A DNA stretch of 11,692 nucleotides from Pseudomonadota bacterium. Its GTDB lineage: Bacteria; Myxococcota_A; Polyangia; Polyangiales; Polyangiaceae. The notes below the pieces were generated by a model. It was not told where the DNA came from, searched no databases, and saw only the letters and a program-made list of their open reading frames with translations. Location: positions 1 through 11,692 of the forward strand of contig JAEZYZ010000438.1 of the NCBI GenBank assembly GCA_023418705.1. The letters run 5' to 3'. Below are positions 1 to 7,142 of the stretch, piece by piece (position 1 is the first letter of the stretch; each line of letters starts with the position of its first letter). Both the position numbers and the translations under genes were made by a program.

Positions 1-350
1 GTCTGGCTCAAGCGCGCCAGCTCCGCGCCGAGGTCGAGCGCCGCGGCCACCCGATGGCCGACCCGCACGCCGCCGCCGGTGGCTTCGAAGAGGCCGACGT
101 CGAGGACCCGAAGGCCAGCGACGGCGACCAGCTCGCCAGCGAGCTCACACAGCAGCAGCGGGCTCGGGCTCGGCGCCGGCTCGCCCACCGACAACACCAG
201 CACGACGCGCCCTGCGACGAGCGTCATCCCGAGCTGCGTGCCGGGGACCCGGGTCACTACGGCGTCGTCGACCAGGCATTGGGCCACGCTCGCCGGCAGG
301 AAGCCGAGCTGCCCCTCCCGCTCCACCAGAAGCCCGCCGACCCGCGTCAT
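1..350 (-). CDS. CheW-like domain protein (partial, C-terminus beyond left edge)
   Basis: An open frame runs from an ATG at 350-348 to the window edge, giving the first 116 residues. The start lies 3 nt after the TAG of the upstream response regulator (TAGCCCATG), so the two are almost certainly co-transcribed and translationally coupled. The sequence has the feel of a CheW fold: a short beta-strand start (GGLLVEREGQLGFLPA), a helix-like stretch, a 'VTRVPG' turn, 'LGMTLVAGRVVLVLSVG' resembling the CheW strand that precedes the P5/receptor contact, then 'LLLCELAGELVAVAGLRVLDVG'. CheW proteins scaffold receptor-kinase arrays at the membrane, and a CheW-like gene beside a receiver protein fits a chemosensory or signalling role. 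No catalytic motif is expected in this fold. The assignment is by overall pattern only; the gene itself is well supported, the family is moderately so. Confidence 0.6.
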   Translation of the reverse strand, partial: MTRVGGLLVEREGQLGFLPASVAQCLVDDAVVTRVPGTQLGMTLVAGRVVLVLSVGEPAPSPSPLLLCELAGELVAVAGLRVLDVGLFEATGGGVRVGHRVAAALDLGAELARLSQ

Positions 351-353
351 GGG

Positions 354-1736
354 CTAGGCGGCGGAGCGCCGGACGATGCGGGAGTTCAAAAACTGATACA
401 GGATCTTGCAGAGCTCGAAGGAGCTGCCCTCGATGTCGTCGATGATCTCGCCCACCGTGCGCTCGCCGTCGATGGCCTCGAGCACGGCGCGCTCCTGAAC
501 GGTGAGCTTCGACTCGTCGGCGATGCGCTGGGTCGCGCTCGGATCTCGGTAGAGCACCTCGCCGAAATCGAAGCTGCCCTCGATGAGCCGCCACTCGTCG
601 ACGCGCCGGAAGCCCTCCATCATCAAGCCGCGGATGCCGAGGCCGAGCTTGGCCTTGGTGGCCGCGGGCACCGCCGCATCGAGCTGGAAGCTGAAGCGCC
701 CCTTGTCCCAGCGGACCAGCTCGTAGACCACCTCTTCGGTCTGGGTGGTGAGCGCGCGCTGCAGGTGCTCGGCCGTGATGAGCTCGCGGTCGATCAGGTG
801 CTCGCCGAGCAGCTGCCCGGTGCGGGTGTTTTCGAGCACCCGGTCGAGGTGCTCGCGCGAAATGCCGCCCTGTGCCACCAGGTAGCGCCCGAGCAAAAAC
901 TCGTCGCGCGGCCCTTTGTAGTTGGCGTAGTCGACGTTGCCCTCGCCGAGGTAGAGCGTGATGATCGCGCCGCCGCGCGTGAAGGTGAGCGCGCCGGATT
1001 GGCGCTGCATCTGCAGGACCTGGAGGATCTCGGGGGTGGAGATCACCGACAAATCGCCGGCCAGGACTGGCAGGTCGCTGACGATCTCGCGCAGCACCGG
1101 GCTCAACAGCGTCAGGGCGTCCGGCGTGAGCGAGCGCTGCACGGCTTCGCTCAGGCTGGGCCCCGCGCTGCGCGCGAGCCCCGACGCTTTGAGCAGCTCG
1201 GGCAGCAGGATCTTGCCGAGCCGGGCGCCGAGCTCGGCGGCGGCTTCGACGCGCCGCTGCTCCGGGTCGTCGCTCAAGGTGACGGACGGACGGAACTCTT
1301 CCTGTTCGAGCTGCTCCTCCTCCGGCATGGCCGCCGCGTCGGGCGTCGGCGGTGCGCGACCTTCTTCGTGGCGCTTGAGCGCCCCCTCCACCACCGCGAC
1401 CAGCCCGCGCGGGTCGAAGGGTTTGGTGATGGCGTCCATCGCGCCGGTCTGCTGCACGAAGTGCCCCCGGATCTTGTCGCCCTTGGCGCTCATCAGGACG
1501 ACGGGCAAATTGCGCAGATCGGCGTTGGCCCGGAGCTCGCGGCAGAACTGGTAGCCGTTCATCCGCGGCATGACGAAGTCGAGCAGCACCAGGTCGACTT
1601 TTTCACTCGCGAGCTGCTCGAGGGCCTGCTGCCCGTCTTCGGCCGTCAGCGTCTCGTAGTCGCGGGCCTCGAGAATCGCGGCGACGACCTTGCGGATGGT
1701 GGGGCTGTCGTCGACGACGAGGATGCGGGCGCCCAT
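354..1736 (-). CDS. Response regulator: receiver domain plus DUF4388 (PatA-N-like) effector
   Basis: The protein has 460 residues if started at the ATG at 1736. A TTG 42 nt upstream would add 14 residues that do not look like protein, and the receiver domain begins at once after the ATG (GARILVVDD). Residues 1-120 are a complete receiver: acidic pair D9/D10, phospho-acceptor D53 in 'LLDFVMP', S83 and K105 in 'ITKPF'. A charged, Pro/Glu-rich linker follows (about 120-160), then a helical segment, and from about 224 a DUF4388 domain (starting near 'LAGDLSVISTPEILQVLQ'). A winged-helix-like tail ends the protein. DUF4388/PatA-type proteins are frequent in Myxococcota and cyanobacteria; their output mechanism is poorly known, and there is no standard DNA-binding output domain. 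It follows aspS by 54 nt and precedes the CheW-like gene by 3 nt. All receiver residues are intact, so it should be phosphorylatable by a kinase not present here. Confidence 0.92.
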   Translation of the reverse strand: MGARILVVDDSPTIRKVVAAILEARDYETLTAEDGQQALEQLASEKVDLVLLDFVMPRMNGYQFCRELRANADLRNLPVVLMSAKGDKIRGHFVQQTGAMDAITKPFDPRGLVAVVEGALKRHEEGRAPPTPDAAAMPEEEQLEQEEFRPSVTLSDDPEQRRVEAAAELGARLGKILLPELLKASGLARSAGPSLSEAVQRSLTPDALTLLSPVLREIVSDLPVLAGDLSVISTPEILQVLQMQRQSGALTFTRGGAIITLYLGEGNVDYANYKGPRDEFLLGRYLVAQGGISREHLDRVLENTRTGQLLGEHLIDRELITAEHLQRALTTQTEEVVYELVRWDKGRFSFQLDAAVPAATKAKLGLGIRGLMMEGFRRVDEWRLIEGSFDFGEVLYRDPSATQRIADESKLTVQERAVLEAIDGERTVGEIIDDIEGSSFELCKILYQFLNSRIVRRSAA

Positions 1737-1749
1737 GGAGTCCGAGTGA

Positions 1750-1778
1750 ATCGTCCGGCAGCAAACCGGACCTGTCAA
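1750..1778 (-). promoter_or_regulatory. Possible promoter with internal inverted repeat, upstream of the response regulator
   Basis: In the 54-nt gap between aspS and the response regulator, the minus strand carries a perfect -35 hexamer TTGACA (1778-1773), a 17-nt spacer and a weak -10 (GACGAT, 1755-1750, 3 of 6 matches). The spacer and -10 contain an inverted repeat, GTCCGG/CCGGAC (1753-1758 and 1766-1771, 7-nt loop). It could be an operator or an RNA hairpin; no T-tract follows, so it is not a typical terminator. Transcription would begin only about 7 nt before the ATG, nearly leaderless. The gene start also lacks a good Shine-Dalgarno sequence, which is compatible with that. Chance occurrence is possible. 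Confidence 0.3.
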
Positions 1779-1790
1779 GTTGGGGGCGAA

Positions 1791-3677
1791 TTACCCCTGA
1801 GACCCCACGCGTATGTGCAACTCCGCGAGCTGCGCCGGCGTGACCGGGCCGGGAGCGTTGCTCATGACGTCGGTGCCCTTCTGCGTCTTCGGGTACGCGA
1901 TCACGTCGCGAATGCTGTCGGAGCCGGACAGCAGCATGGCGAGCCGGTCCATCCCGAGCGCGATGCCCCCGTGGGGGGGCGCGCCGTAGCGCAGCGCGGA
2001 CAGCAGAAACCCGAACTTCTCCTGCGCCTCTTCCTCGCCGATGCTCATCGCCGAGAAGACCTTGCGCTGCACGTCCGGGTCGTGCAGGCGGATCGAGCCG
2101 CCAGCGATTTCGAACCCGTTCAGCACCAGGTCGTAGCGGTAGCAGAGCACCTTGCCGGGATCTTCGCTGATGGCGTCGATGTGCTCGTCGTGGGGCCGGG
2201 TGAAGGCATGGTGTGCCGCCGCCCAACGCTTGTGCTCCTCGTCGTACTCGAACAGCGGCGGATCGACCACCCACAGGAAGTTCCACTGGCCACCATGGCC
2301 CACCTCCGGGATCAGACCGGCGCGCTTGGCGACGTGCACCCGCAAGTTGGCGAGCACCGTGTGCACGAGCGCGCTCTTGCCGAACTGGAACAGGATGAGG
2401 TCGCCGTCCTGGGCCCCCACCGCGGCGTTGATCGCCGCCCGCAGCTCCGGAGTGATCGTCTTGGCCAGCGGCGACTGCGTCCAGCTCCCGTCCGCGGCCA
2501 CGCGCGCCCGCGCCAGGCCGCCCGCGCCCATGCTCTTGGCGAGCTGCTCGAGCTTTTCGCCGTCGGCGCGCGTGAGCCCCGCGCTGGCCGGCACCCGCAG
2601 CGCCTTGACGATCTCGGCCGGCAGATCCCGGCGGTAGGCGCCCGAGCGGAATTTCTCTGCGATCGGCTGCCAAAACGCGATCCCGCCGCCGCCGTGCTCG
2701 ATCACCAGATCCGTCAGGTCCACGTGAGGCAGGTCGAAGCGCAGGTCCGGCTTGTCGTTGCCGTAGCGTCCCATCGACTCCTCGAACTTGAGCCGAGGGA
2801 ATCGGCCGTCGGGGTACAGCGCGTGCAAATCAATGCCGGCTGCCTTCCAGATCGCGAAGATCAAGCCCTCGACCAGGGCGAACACATCGTCTTGGTTGAC
2901 GAAGCTGAGCTCGATGTCGATCTGCGTGAACTCGAGCTGGCGGTCCAGTCGCTGATCCTCGTCGCGGAAGCAGCGGACGATCTGAAAATAGCGGTCGTAG
3001 CCGGCCACCATGAACAGCTGCTTGAACAGCTGCGGGCTCTCGGCGAGCGCATAGAAGCTGCCCGGGTGCAGGCGCGACGGCACCAGGAAGTTTCGGGCGC
3101 CGCCGGGCGTGTACTTGACCAGAAACGGCGTCTCGAGCTCGAGGCAGCCCTGCTCGCTCAAGTAGTTGCGCGTGGCCTGGCTGATGGCGTGGCGCATCTT
3201 CAGGTTGTTTTGCAGGCTCGGGCGGCGAAGGTCGAGGTAGCGGTAGGCGAGGCGCACTTCCTCGCGGGTGTCGAGGTTGTCGGCGATCTCGAACGGCGGC
3301 GTCTCGCTCTTGTTGAAAATCGTCAGCTCATGCACCACCAGCTCGATCTCGCCGGTCGCCAGGTTCGGGTTGGCGGCGCTGACCATCTCCCCCTTCTTCT
3401 TGCTGAACTGCTGGCCGCGCGACCGCACGACCCCGCGCACGCCGATCACCCACTCGCTGCGCACCGCCTCGGCCAGCTGGTGCGCTTCGGCGGCGACGTC
3501 CGGGTCGAACACGATCTGCGTGATGCCCTCGCGGTCGCGCAAATCGACGAAGATGAGCGCCCCGTGGTCGCGTCGATTGGCCACCCAGCCGAAGAGCACG
3601 ACCTCACGGTCGATGTCGCTGGCGCGCAGGGCGCCGCAAGAGTGGGTGCGTTTGAGTTCGTCGATGAAGCGGGCCAC
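1791..3677 (-). CDS. aspS: Aspartyl-tRNA synthetase (bacterial type, likely non-discriminating)
   Basis: A class II aminoacyl-tRNA synthetase of 628 residues that charges tRNA-Asp, and probably tRNA-Asn, with aspartate in the cytoplasm. The start chosen is GTG at 3677, preceded by GAAGGA at a 5-nt spacing. The open frame extends further upstream but only as the antisense of the gene on the other strand, and the family N-terminus (FIDELKRTHSCGALR) begins here. An N-terminal OB-fold anticodon-binding domain (about 1-125) holds 'GWVANRRDHGALIFVDLRDREG'. Motif 2 is at 237-241 (FRDED), a bacterial GAD insertion spans about 325-435, 'HHAFTRP' is at 489-495, 'NGFEIAGGSIR' at 520-530 and motif 3 (GIALGMDRL) at 571-579. 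At about 628 residues it is slightly longer than the roughly 590 of E. coli, partly through an insertion near 88-103. H38 sits where the discriminating E. coli enzyme has Leu30; His there is typical of non-discriminating enzymes. It is the first gene of a leftward cluster with a response regulator. Confidence 0.97.
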   Translation of the reverse strand: MARFIDELKRTHSCGALRASDIDREVVLFGWVANRRDHGALIFVDLRDREGITQIVFDPDVAAEAHQLAEAVRSEWVIGVRGVVRSRGQQFSKKKGEMVSAANPNLATGEIELVVHELTIFNKSETPPFEIADNLDTREEVRLAYRYLDLRRPSLQNNLKMRHAISQATRNYLSEQGCLELETPFLVKYTPGGARNFLVPSRLHPGSFYALAESPQLFKQLFMVAGYDRYFQIVRCFRDEDQRLDRQLEFTQIDIELSFVNQDDVFALVEGLIFAIWKAAGIDLHALYPDGRFPRLKFEESMGRYGNDKPDLRFDLPHVDLTDLVIEHGGGGIAFWQPIAEKFRSGAYRRDLPAEIVKALRVPASAGLTRADGEKLEQLAKSMGAGGLARARVAADGSWTQSPLAKTITPELRAAINAAVGAQDGDLILFQFGKSALVHTVLANLRVHVAKRAGLIPEVGHGGQWNFLWVVDPPLFEYDEEHKRWAAAHHAFTRPHDEHIDAISEDPGKVLCYRYDLVLNGFEIAGGSIRLHDPDVQRKVFSAMSIGEEEAQEKFGFLLSALRYGAPPHGGIALGMDRLAMLLSGSDSIRDVIAYPKTQKGTDVMSNAPGPVTPAQLAELHIRVGSQG

Positions 3678-3819
3678 GGCAGTCCTTCGGTTCAAGTCGT
3701 CAGGTCGGGCAGCGCTTTTAGCGCGCTGACCTGTGCGGCTCAATGGCAGCGGACGGCTCGAAACGCCAGCAATTCCGGAAACTGGGCCGGATCGCCGGAT
3801 CGGTGGCAGCTCATCGGCC
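3678..3819. other. Divergent intergenic region between aspS and the membrane-protein gene
   Basis: The 142 bp between the two divergent start codons holds the possible aspS promoter and a small GCGC-TTTTA-GCGC hairpin (within about 3712-3724) overlapping its -10. I see no convincing promoter for the rightward gene and no tRNA or other RNA structure. Confidence 0.5.
3715..3743 (-). promoter_or_regulatory. Possible sigma70-type promoter of aspS
   Basis: On the minus strand TTGAGC (3743-3738) is followed after exactly 17 nt by TAAAAG (3720-3715), each matching 4 of 6 consensus positions. The expected start of transcription is near 3708, giving a leader of about 30 nt that holds the GAAGGA ribosome binding site of aspS. 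It lies in the only gap upstream of aspS, so a promoter is expected about here. The assignment is by inspection only. Confidence 0.4.
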
Positions 3820-5589
3820 ATGGACGCCGACCTGGCCCAGCGCCGATCTCGGGCGGCTCGCGAGCTGTTCGCCTGGCTGTCCTTCGCGTTGCCGCTCTGG
3901 TTGACGGCCGCACGCCTGGATGGCGCTGCGCGGTTCGGCGTCGACGAGGCGGTGCTCCAGAGCCTCGATCCCGCCGTCTGCCACACCGGGCACCTCTCGG
4001 CGGCCCTCGGGCGGCTCACCGCGCTCGTCCCCTTCGGCAGCTTGTCCTTTCGGTTCGCCCTCGCCGGGGCGCTCGCCGCCGGCGTCGCGGGTCGGCTGTG
4101 TTTCGGCCTCGCCCTGTCGCTGCTCGAGTGGAGCGGCGGGCGGCGGATGGCGCCGGTCTTGGCGCTCGCGGCCGCGACGGCGGCCGTCATGAGCGCCCCC
4201 TGGCAGCTCGAGGCGTTTCGACCCGGCGGCAGCGCGGTCTCCGGAGCGCTCCTGCTCGGGCTCGTGGCCGTGCAGGTGCACGGAGCGGAGCGCCCGTGGG
4301 CGAAGAGTGGCCTGCTGCTTGGGGCGCTGCTGGCGGAGGGCCTGGCCGGCTTCTTCGGCGGGTTGGTGCTGGTGGGTCTGTTCGGCGCGGCGTCGGGAAA
4401 TCTCCCAAGACGGGCCGAGGTGCTGCAGGTGCTGGCGGCGACGGCGGGTGCCTGGACGCTCCTGGCGCTCCCGGCCGTGCTGGCTTCCGGCCCCTCGGCG
4501 CTCGTCTGGGCCGCGCGACAGGGCACGCCCGCCCTCCCCCACCTGCCGGAGCCGGGCGCCGCCTGGACGGGGTGGGTCGCTGGAGCCGGGGTCATCGGCC
4601 TCGCCCTCGGCGCGGTGGGGCTCGCAGGGTTCGCGTTGACGGGGCGGCAGCGGCTCGCCGCGGCTCTGGGCGCCGCGCTGCTCAGCGATCTGGTGCTCTG
4701 CCGGACCGGCGCTCTGACCGAAGCGGACGCTGCCCCCTCGAGCTTGACCGCGGTGGCGCTGATCGTGGTCCTGGCCGCGGCCGGTGTGCAGCGCGCGAGC
4801 GACCTGGTCGGTGGGCTGCGGGTGCCGTTCGCTCGCGGCAGCGGCGTGCTCCTGCGCGTCGCCCTGGTCACGCTGGCGCTGGTCGCGGTGGAGGATTCCG
4901 GCCACCTGCTGGGCGCGTCGCGCACCGACGGGGCCCAGGCATGGACGAACGAAGCCCTGGGACGCCTGCCGCCCGACAGCCTGGTGATCGTGCACAGCAA
5001 GCCGGTGGCGGCTCGCCTGCTGGCGGCCCAGCGCTTGCGCGGCGAGCGGCCGGACGTCTTGGTCGTGCCGCTCGAGCTGCTCGAGAACCCCGTCCTCGCG
5101 CGCCCCTTGATCCAGGCCGAGCCTGGCCTCGGCGCCCTGGTACGGGACGTGACCGTCGCGGGCCGGCCCAGCGAATACGCCTTGTCGAGCCTGGCCGAGC
5201 GCCGCCCGATGTTCCTCGAGCTCTACCCCGCCTGGGATCGGCGCCTGATGGAGCAGCTCGTCCCCGGCCCCTTCTGGCTCAAGCTCGCGCCGCACGCCCT
5301 TGGCCGCTCCGATCGCGTCGCGGCGCTCGAGCGCGGGCGTGCCGGCTATCGCCGCGTCCTCGCAGCCGCGCAGAGCGGCGTCCAGCCCGACCGGGCCACC
5401 CTCGCGGTGCTGTTCGAGTCCGGCCGGCAGCAGGCAACGGTGCTCCTCGAGCTGCGCGACGAGCGAACCGCCCGCGGCGTCCTCGAGGACTTGCGCCAAA
5501 TCGACCCCGAGCACCCCGTCGTTCAAGAGCTCGAGCGCCGGCTCGGGCTCGACGACATCGCCCGGCTCGACCGCCCGCGCGCGCCGTGA
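3820..5589 (+). CDS. Polytopic membrane protein, divergent DUF2723/GT117-like
   Basis: The protein has 589 residues from the ATG at 3820; a GTG at 3733 would only add a Gly/Pro/Arg-rich stretch before the first membrane segment. About ten hydrophobic segments occupy residues 15-360 (for example 17-33, 77-102, 111-127, 164-190, 202-222, 250-274, 310-323, 344-357), followed by a soluble tail of about 230 residues. Two features recall the DUF2723 family (GT-C-fold, protein mannosyltransferase-like): 'GHLSAALGRLTALVPFGSLSFRF' around 57-79, which parallels the family's hallmark, and 'LPPDSLVIVHSKPVAARLLAAQ' with 'GERPDVLVVPLELL' around 383-421, which parallels the start of its extracytoplasmic domain. 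The D-E pair at 42-43 in the first loop could be the GT-C metal/acceptor acid. The usual His-Pro-x-Gly-Tyr-Pro is reduced to 'CHTGH', so activity is uncertain. If active it would transfer a sugar from a lipid carrier in the periplasm. No RBS of note is present. The coding call is strong, the family call moderate. Confidence 0.82.
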   Translation: MDADLAQRRSRAARELFAWLSFALPLWLTAARLDGAARFGVDEAVLQSLDPAVCHTGHLSAALGRLTALVPFGSLSFRFALAGALAAGVAGRLCFGLALSLLEWSGGRRMAPVLALAAATAAVMSAPWQLEAFRPGGSAVSGALLLGLVAVQVHGAERPWAKSGLLLGALLAEGLAGFFGGLVLVGLFGAASGNLPRRAEVLQVLAATAGAWTLLALPAVLASGPSALVWAARQGTPALPHLPEPGAAWTGWVAGAGVIGLALGAVGLAGFALTGRQRLAAALGAALLSDLVLCRTGALTEADAAPSSLTAVALIVVLAAAGVQRASDLVGGLRVPFARGSGVLLRVALVTLALVAVEDSGHLLGASRTDGAQAWTNEALGRLPPDSLVIVHSKPVAARLLAAQRLRGERPDVLVVPLELLENPVLARPLIQAEPGLGALVRDVTVAGRPSEYALSSLAERRPMFLELYPAWDRRLMEQLVPGPFWLKLAPHALGRSDRVAALERGRAGYRRVLAAAQSGVQPDRATLAVLFESGRQQATVLLELRDERTARGVLEDLRQIDPEHPVVQELERRLGLDDIARLDRPRAP

Positions 5590-5673
5590 GCGGCGCCGGG
5601 CTCGCCCCGCCCGGGTGTGGCAGGCGTCGAACGGGGATGCAGCCCGGGCCCGACCGCGTTATCAGCACTCCTC

Positions 5674-6444
5674 ATGAGGGCAGACTCAGCAGGCGTGCTG
5701 CGATTTCGGCGCGGCGTCCCCGCGTGCGCGGCGCTGGCTGGAGCCGTCGCGTTCTGCGCGACCTTGGCGTGTGAAGACAAGAAGGGCGAGCCCGCGACCG
5801 AGCCCGCGGCCTCCGACGCTCGCCTGGACGCCGCCCGCAAGCTCGTCGGCGACTTCGAGAGCCGCCTCTCCGCGCTGTACGCCGCCGTCACCAAAGGCGA
5901 CGCTGGCGCCAGCTTGCCGCCGTGCGGCGCCGACTCCTTCGCGGCCCTCGACGGCGGTGATGGCCGCCTGTTGCTCGCCGAATCAGAGTTCCTCGAGCGC
6001 TACGCCCGCCCGAGCGCCGACCCCTACGCTGGCGCCCGCGCACGCTGGCGGTTCCTCACCACCCCCGCGCTGCGCGCCATGCCGGCCCCCTCCCGGCAGG
6101 TCGACGAGTCCAAGCTCACCGAAGCCGCGTGGAACGTCAAAAAGCTCCGACAAACCTACGCCTACCTGGGCGTCGTCCACGTCACCGCCCGCAAACCCCC
6201 GCGGCTGCAGGGCGAGCAGTATCAGGCCGGTGAGCTCGCGGCCCGCATCATGGTCGCGCCCCTCAAAGGCGGCGATCCGATCTGCCGCATCGACGTCCAG
6301 GCCCAGAGCAGCGATGGGGTCGCTGGCGTCGAAGGACAGAGCCGAGAGGACGCCCTCTGGAACAACTACGTGCTCGAGATCCGCAAAGCGATCGAGGGCG
6401 CCGTGTCCGGAGCGTCGCGGGCGGTGAGCGTGGAGCTCGGGTGA
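5674..6444 (+). CDS. Probable lipoprotein of unknown function
   Basis: The protein has 256 residues from the ATG at 5674; an upstream GTG at 5617 would push the signal sequence away from the N-terminus. It opens with an Arg-containing n-region (VLRFRRG), a hydrophobic stretch (ACAALAGAVAFCATLA) and Cys33 in 'TLACEDKK'. This is an imperfect lipobox followed by a charged, Pro/Ala/Glu-rich linker of the kind seen after lipoprotein cleavage sites. The mature part has an acidic helix-like start, then a mixed alpha/beta region with 'YLGVVHVTARKPPRLQG' and 'GGDPICRIDVQAQSSD'; paired cysteines could form a disulfide. The C-terminus is helical (EDALWNNYVLEIRKAIEGAV). I recognise no family. It lies 84 nt after the membrane-protein gene on the same strand and may share its transcript; no terminator is obvious between them. 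It converges on the YdeI-type gene with a 16-nt gap. Confidence 0.75.
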   Translation: MRADSAGVLRFRRGVPACAALAGAVAFCATLACEDKKGEPATEPAASDARLDAARKLVGDFESRLSALYAAVTKGDAGASLPPCGADSFAALDGGDGRLLLAESEFLERYARPSADPYAGARARWRFLTTPALRAMPAPSRQVDESKLTEAAWNVKKLRQTYAYLGVVHVTARKPPRLQGEQYQAGELAARIMVAPLKGGDPICRIDVQAQSSDGVAGVEGQSREDALWNNYVLEIRKAIEGAVSGASRAVSVELG

Positions 6445-6460
6445 TCTTTCGAGCCCTTCG

Positions 6461-7045
6461 CTAGCCCTCGTTCCAACCCAGGCCGGCGAGGATCTTGGGG
6501 ATGGCCTTCTCGATCCGGGCGACGCGGGTGCTCGATTGCTTGGCGCCCGCGAAGTGCAGGACATAGCCGCGCTGTCGCCCCGGCGTCAGCGCGTGGAAGG
6601 CTTTGGCGAGCCGCCGGTCCTTCTGCAGGATTTGGGTCAGCTCCTCCGGGAGCTCGAGCTCGCGCTTGGCCTTGAAGTCCACCTTGAGCCCCGCCTTCTC
6701 CACGGCGATGGCCTGTTTGACGTAGGACTTCACCACGCTCTTTCGGATGGAAGCCTCGCCGGTGAACTCGAGGCGCAGCGCGGACTGCGTGTTCTGGCCT
6801 TGAGTGCGGAGCAGCCCGTGGGTGTCCTCGAGCAGGGCGCCCTTGAAGAACATCAGCGAGCAGTGCTGCTTGAAGGGTTGGATGATGGCGATGTTCTTCC
6901 CCTCGAACAGAAAACAGGGCTTGCCCCACTTCAGCTCTTCGTCGAGCCCACACTCGAGCAGGATCGACCTGAGCTTTTGGATCTCGTCCCGCCAGGTTTT
7001 CGCCCGGCTAACGAAGGCATCGACTTTCGGGTTCTTGCTGCTCAT
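6461..7045 (-). CDS. YdeI/OmpD-associated family protein (DUF1801 + OmdA)
   Basis: The protein has 194 residues from the ATG at 7045 (SSKNPKVDAF), which matches the usual family N-terminus; an ATG 30 nt upstream lies inside a 12-bp palindrome and would add a Gly/Arg/Ser extension. Residues 15-115 fit DUF1801: 'LDEELKWGKPCFLFEGKN' (34-51), 'IIQPFKQHCSLMFFKGALL' (54-72) and 'GQNTQSALRLEF' (83-94). The C-terminal part fits the bacteriocin-protection/OmdA motif: 'LTPGRQRGYVLHFAGAKQSSTRVARIEK' lies at 153-180, with its characteristic Lys/Arg-rich helix, and 'LAGLGWNEG' ends the protein. Members are small soluble cytoplasmic proteins linked in the literature to tolerance of stress or antimicrobial peptides, but no biochemical activity is established. 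The gene follows the GH115 gene by 97 nt on the same strand with a hairpin between them, so it may or may not be co-transcribed. Confidence 0.9.
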   Translation of the reverse strand: MSSKNPKVDAFVSRAKTWRDEIQKLRSILLECGLDEELKWGKPCFLFEGKNIAIIQPFKQHCSLMFFKGALLEDTHGLLRTQGQNTQSALRLEFTGEASIRKSVVKSYVKQAIAVEKAGLKVDFKAKRELELPEELTQILQKDRRLAKAFHALTPGRQRGYVLHFAGAKQSSTRVARIEKAIPKILAGLGWNEG

Positions 7046-7066
7046 CGACCCGCGGGAGGATCGCCC

Positions 7067-7078
7067 GGGATGCATCCC
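7067..7078. repeat. 12-bp perfect palindrome upstream of the YdeI-type gene
   Basis: GGGATGCATCCC is its own reverse complement. It lies 22 nt upstream of the preferred ATG and covers the alternative upstream ATG. The position suits an operator or a leader structure, but a single copy proves nothing. Confidence 0.4.
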
Positions 7079-7097
7079 CCGACAAGGGATTCCGGGA

Positions 7098-7117
7098 GAT
7101 CCTTCAAACGAAGGATC
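7098..7117. repeat. Perfect 8-bp inverted repeat between GH115 and YdeI-type genes
   Basis: Arms GATCCTTC (7098-7105) and GAAGGATC (7110-7117) enclose a 4-nt loop. In RNA read leftwards it forms a tight stem 26 nt after the GH115 stop codon. There is no following U-run, so it is not a canonical intrinsic terminator. It could end or process the GH115 transcript, protect its 3' end, or act as a DNA operator for the downstream gene. Confidence 0.5.
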
Positions 7118-7142
7118 GCGCGCTGAAGCTCCCTTCGTGGCG

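Noticed and set aside
3678..5000. N-terminal extension of the aspS frame
   Set aside because: It is antisense to the membrane-protein gene, with a Ser/Ala/Arg/Pro-rich product. The family N-terminus and a good ribosome binding site are at 3677.
3811..5526. Minus-strand open frame opposite the membrane-protein gene
   Set aside because: Its product is Gln/Arg/Gly-rich and hydrophilic, without domains. The plus strand encodes clear membrane segments there.
54..5774. A very long plus-strand open frame crossing the whole left half
   Set aside because: It runs antisense to the aspS and response-regulator genes and out of frame with the membrane-protein gene. Its product is Arg/Ala/Pro-rich with no recognisable domain, the usual shadow of GC-rich codon use.
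7046..7075. Upstream ATG at 7075 as start of the YdeI-type gene
   Set aside because: The added residues are not family-like and the codon lies in a palindrome. The ATG at 7045 matches the common family N-terminus.
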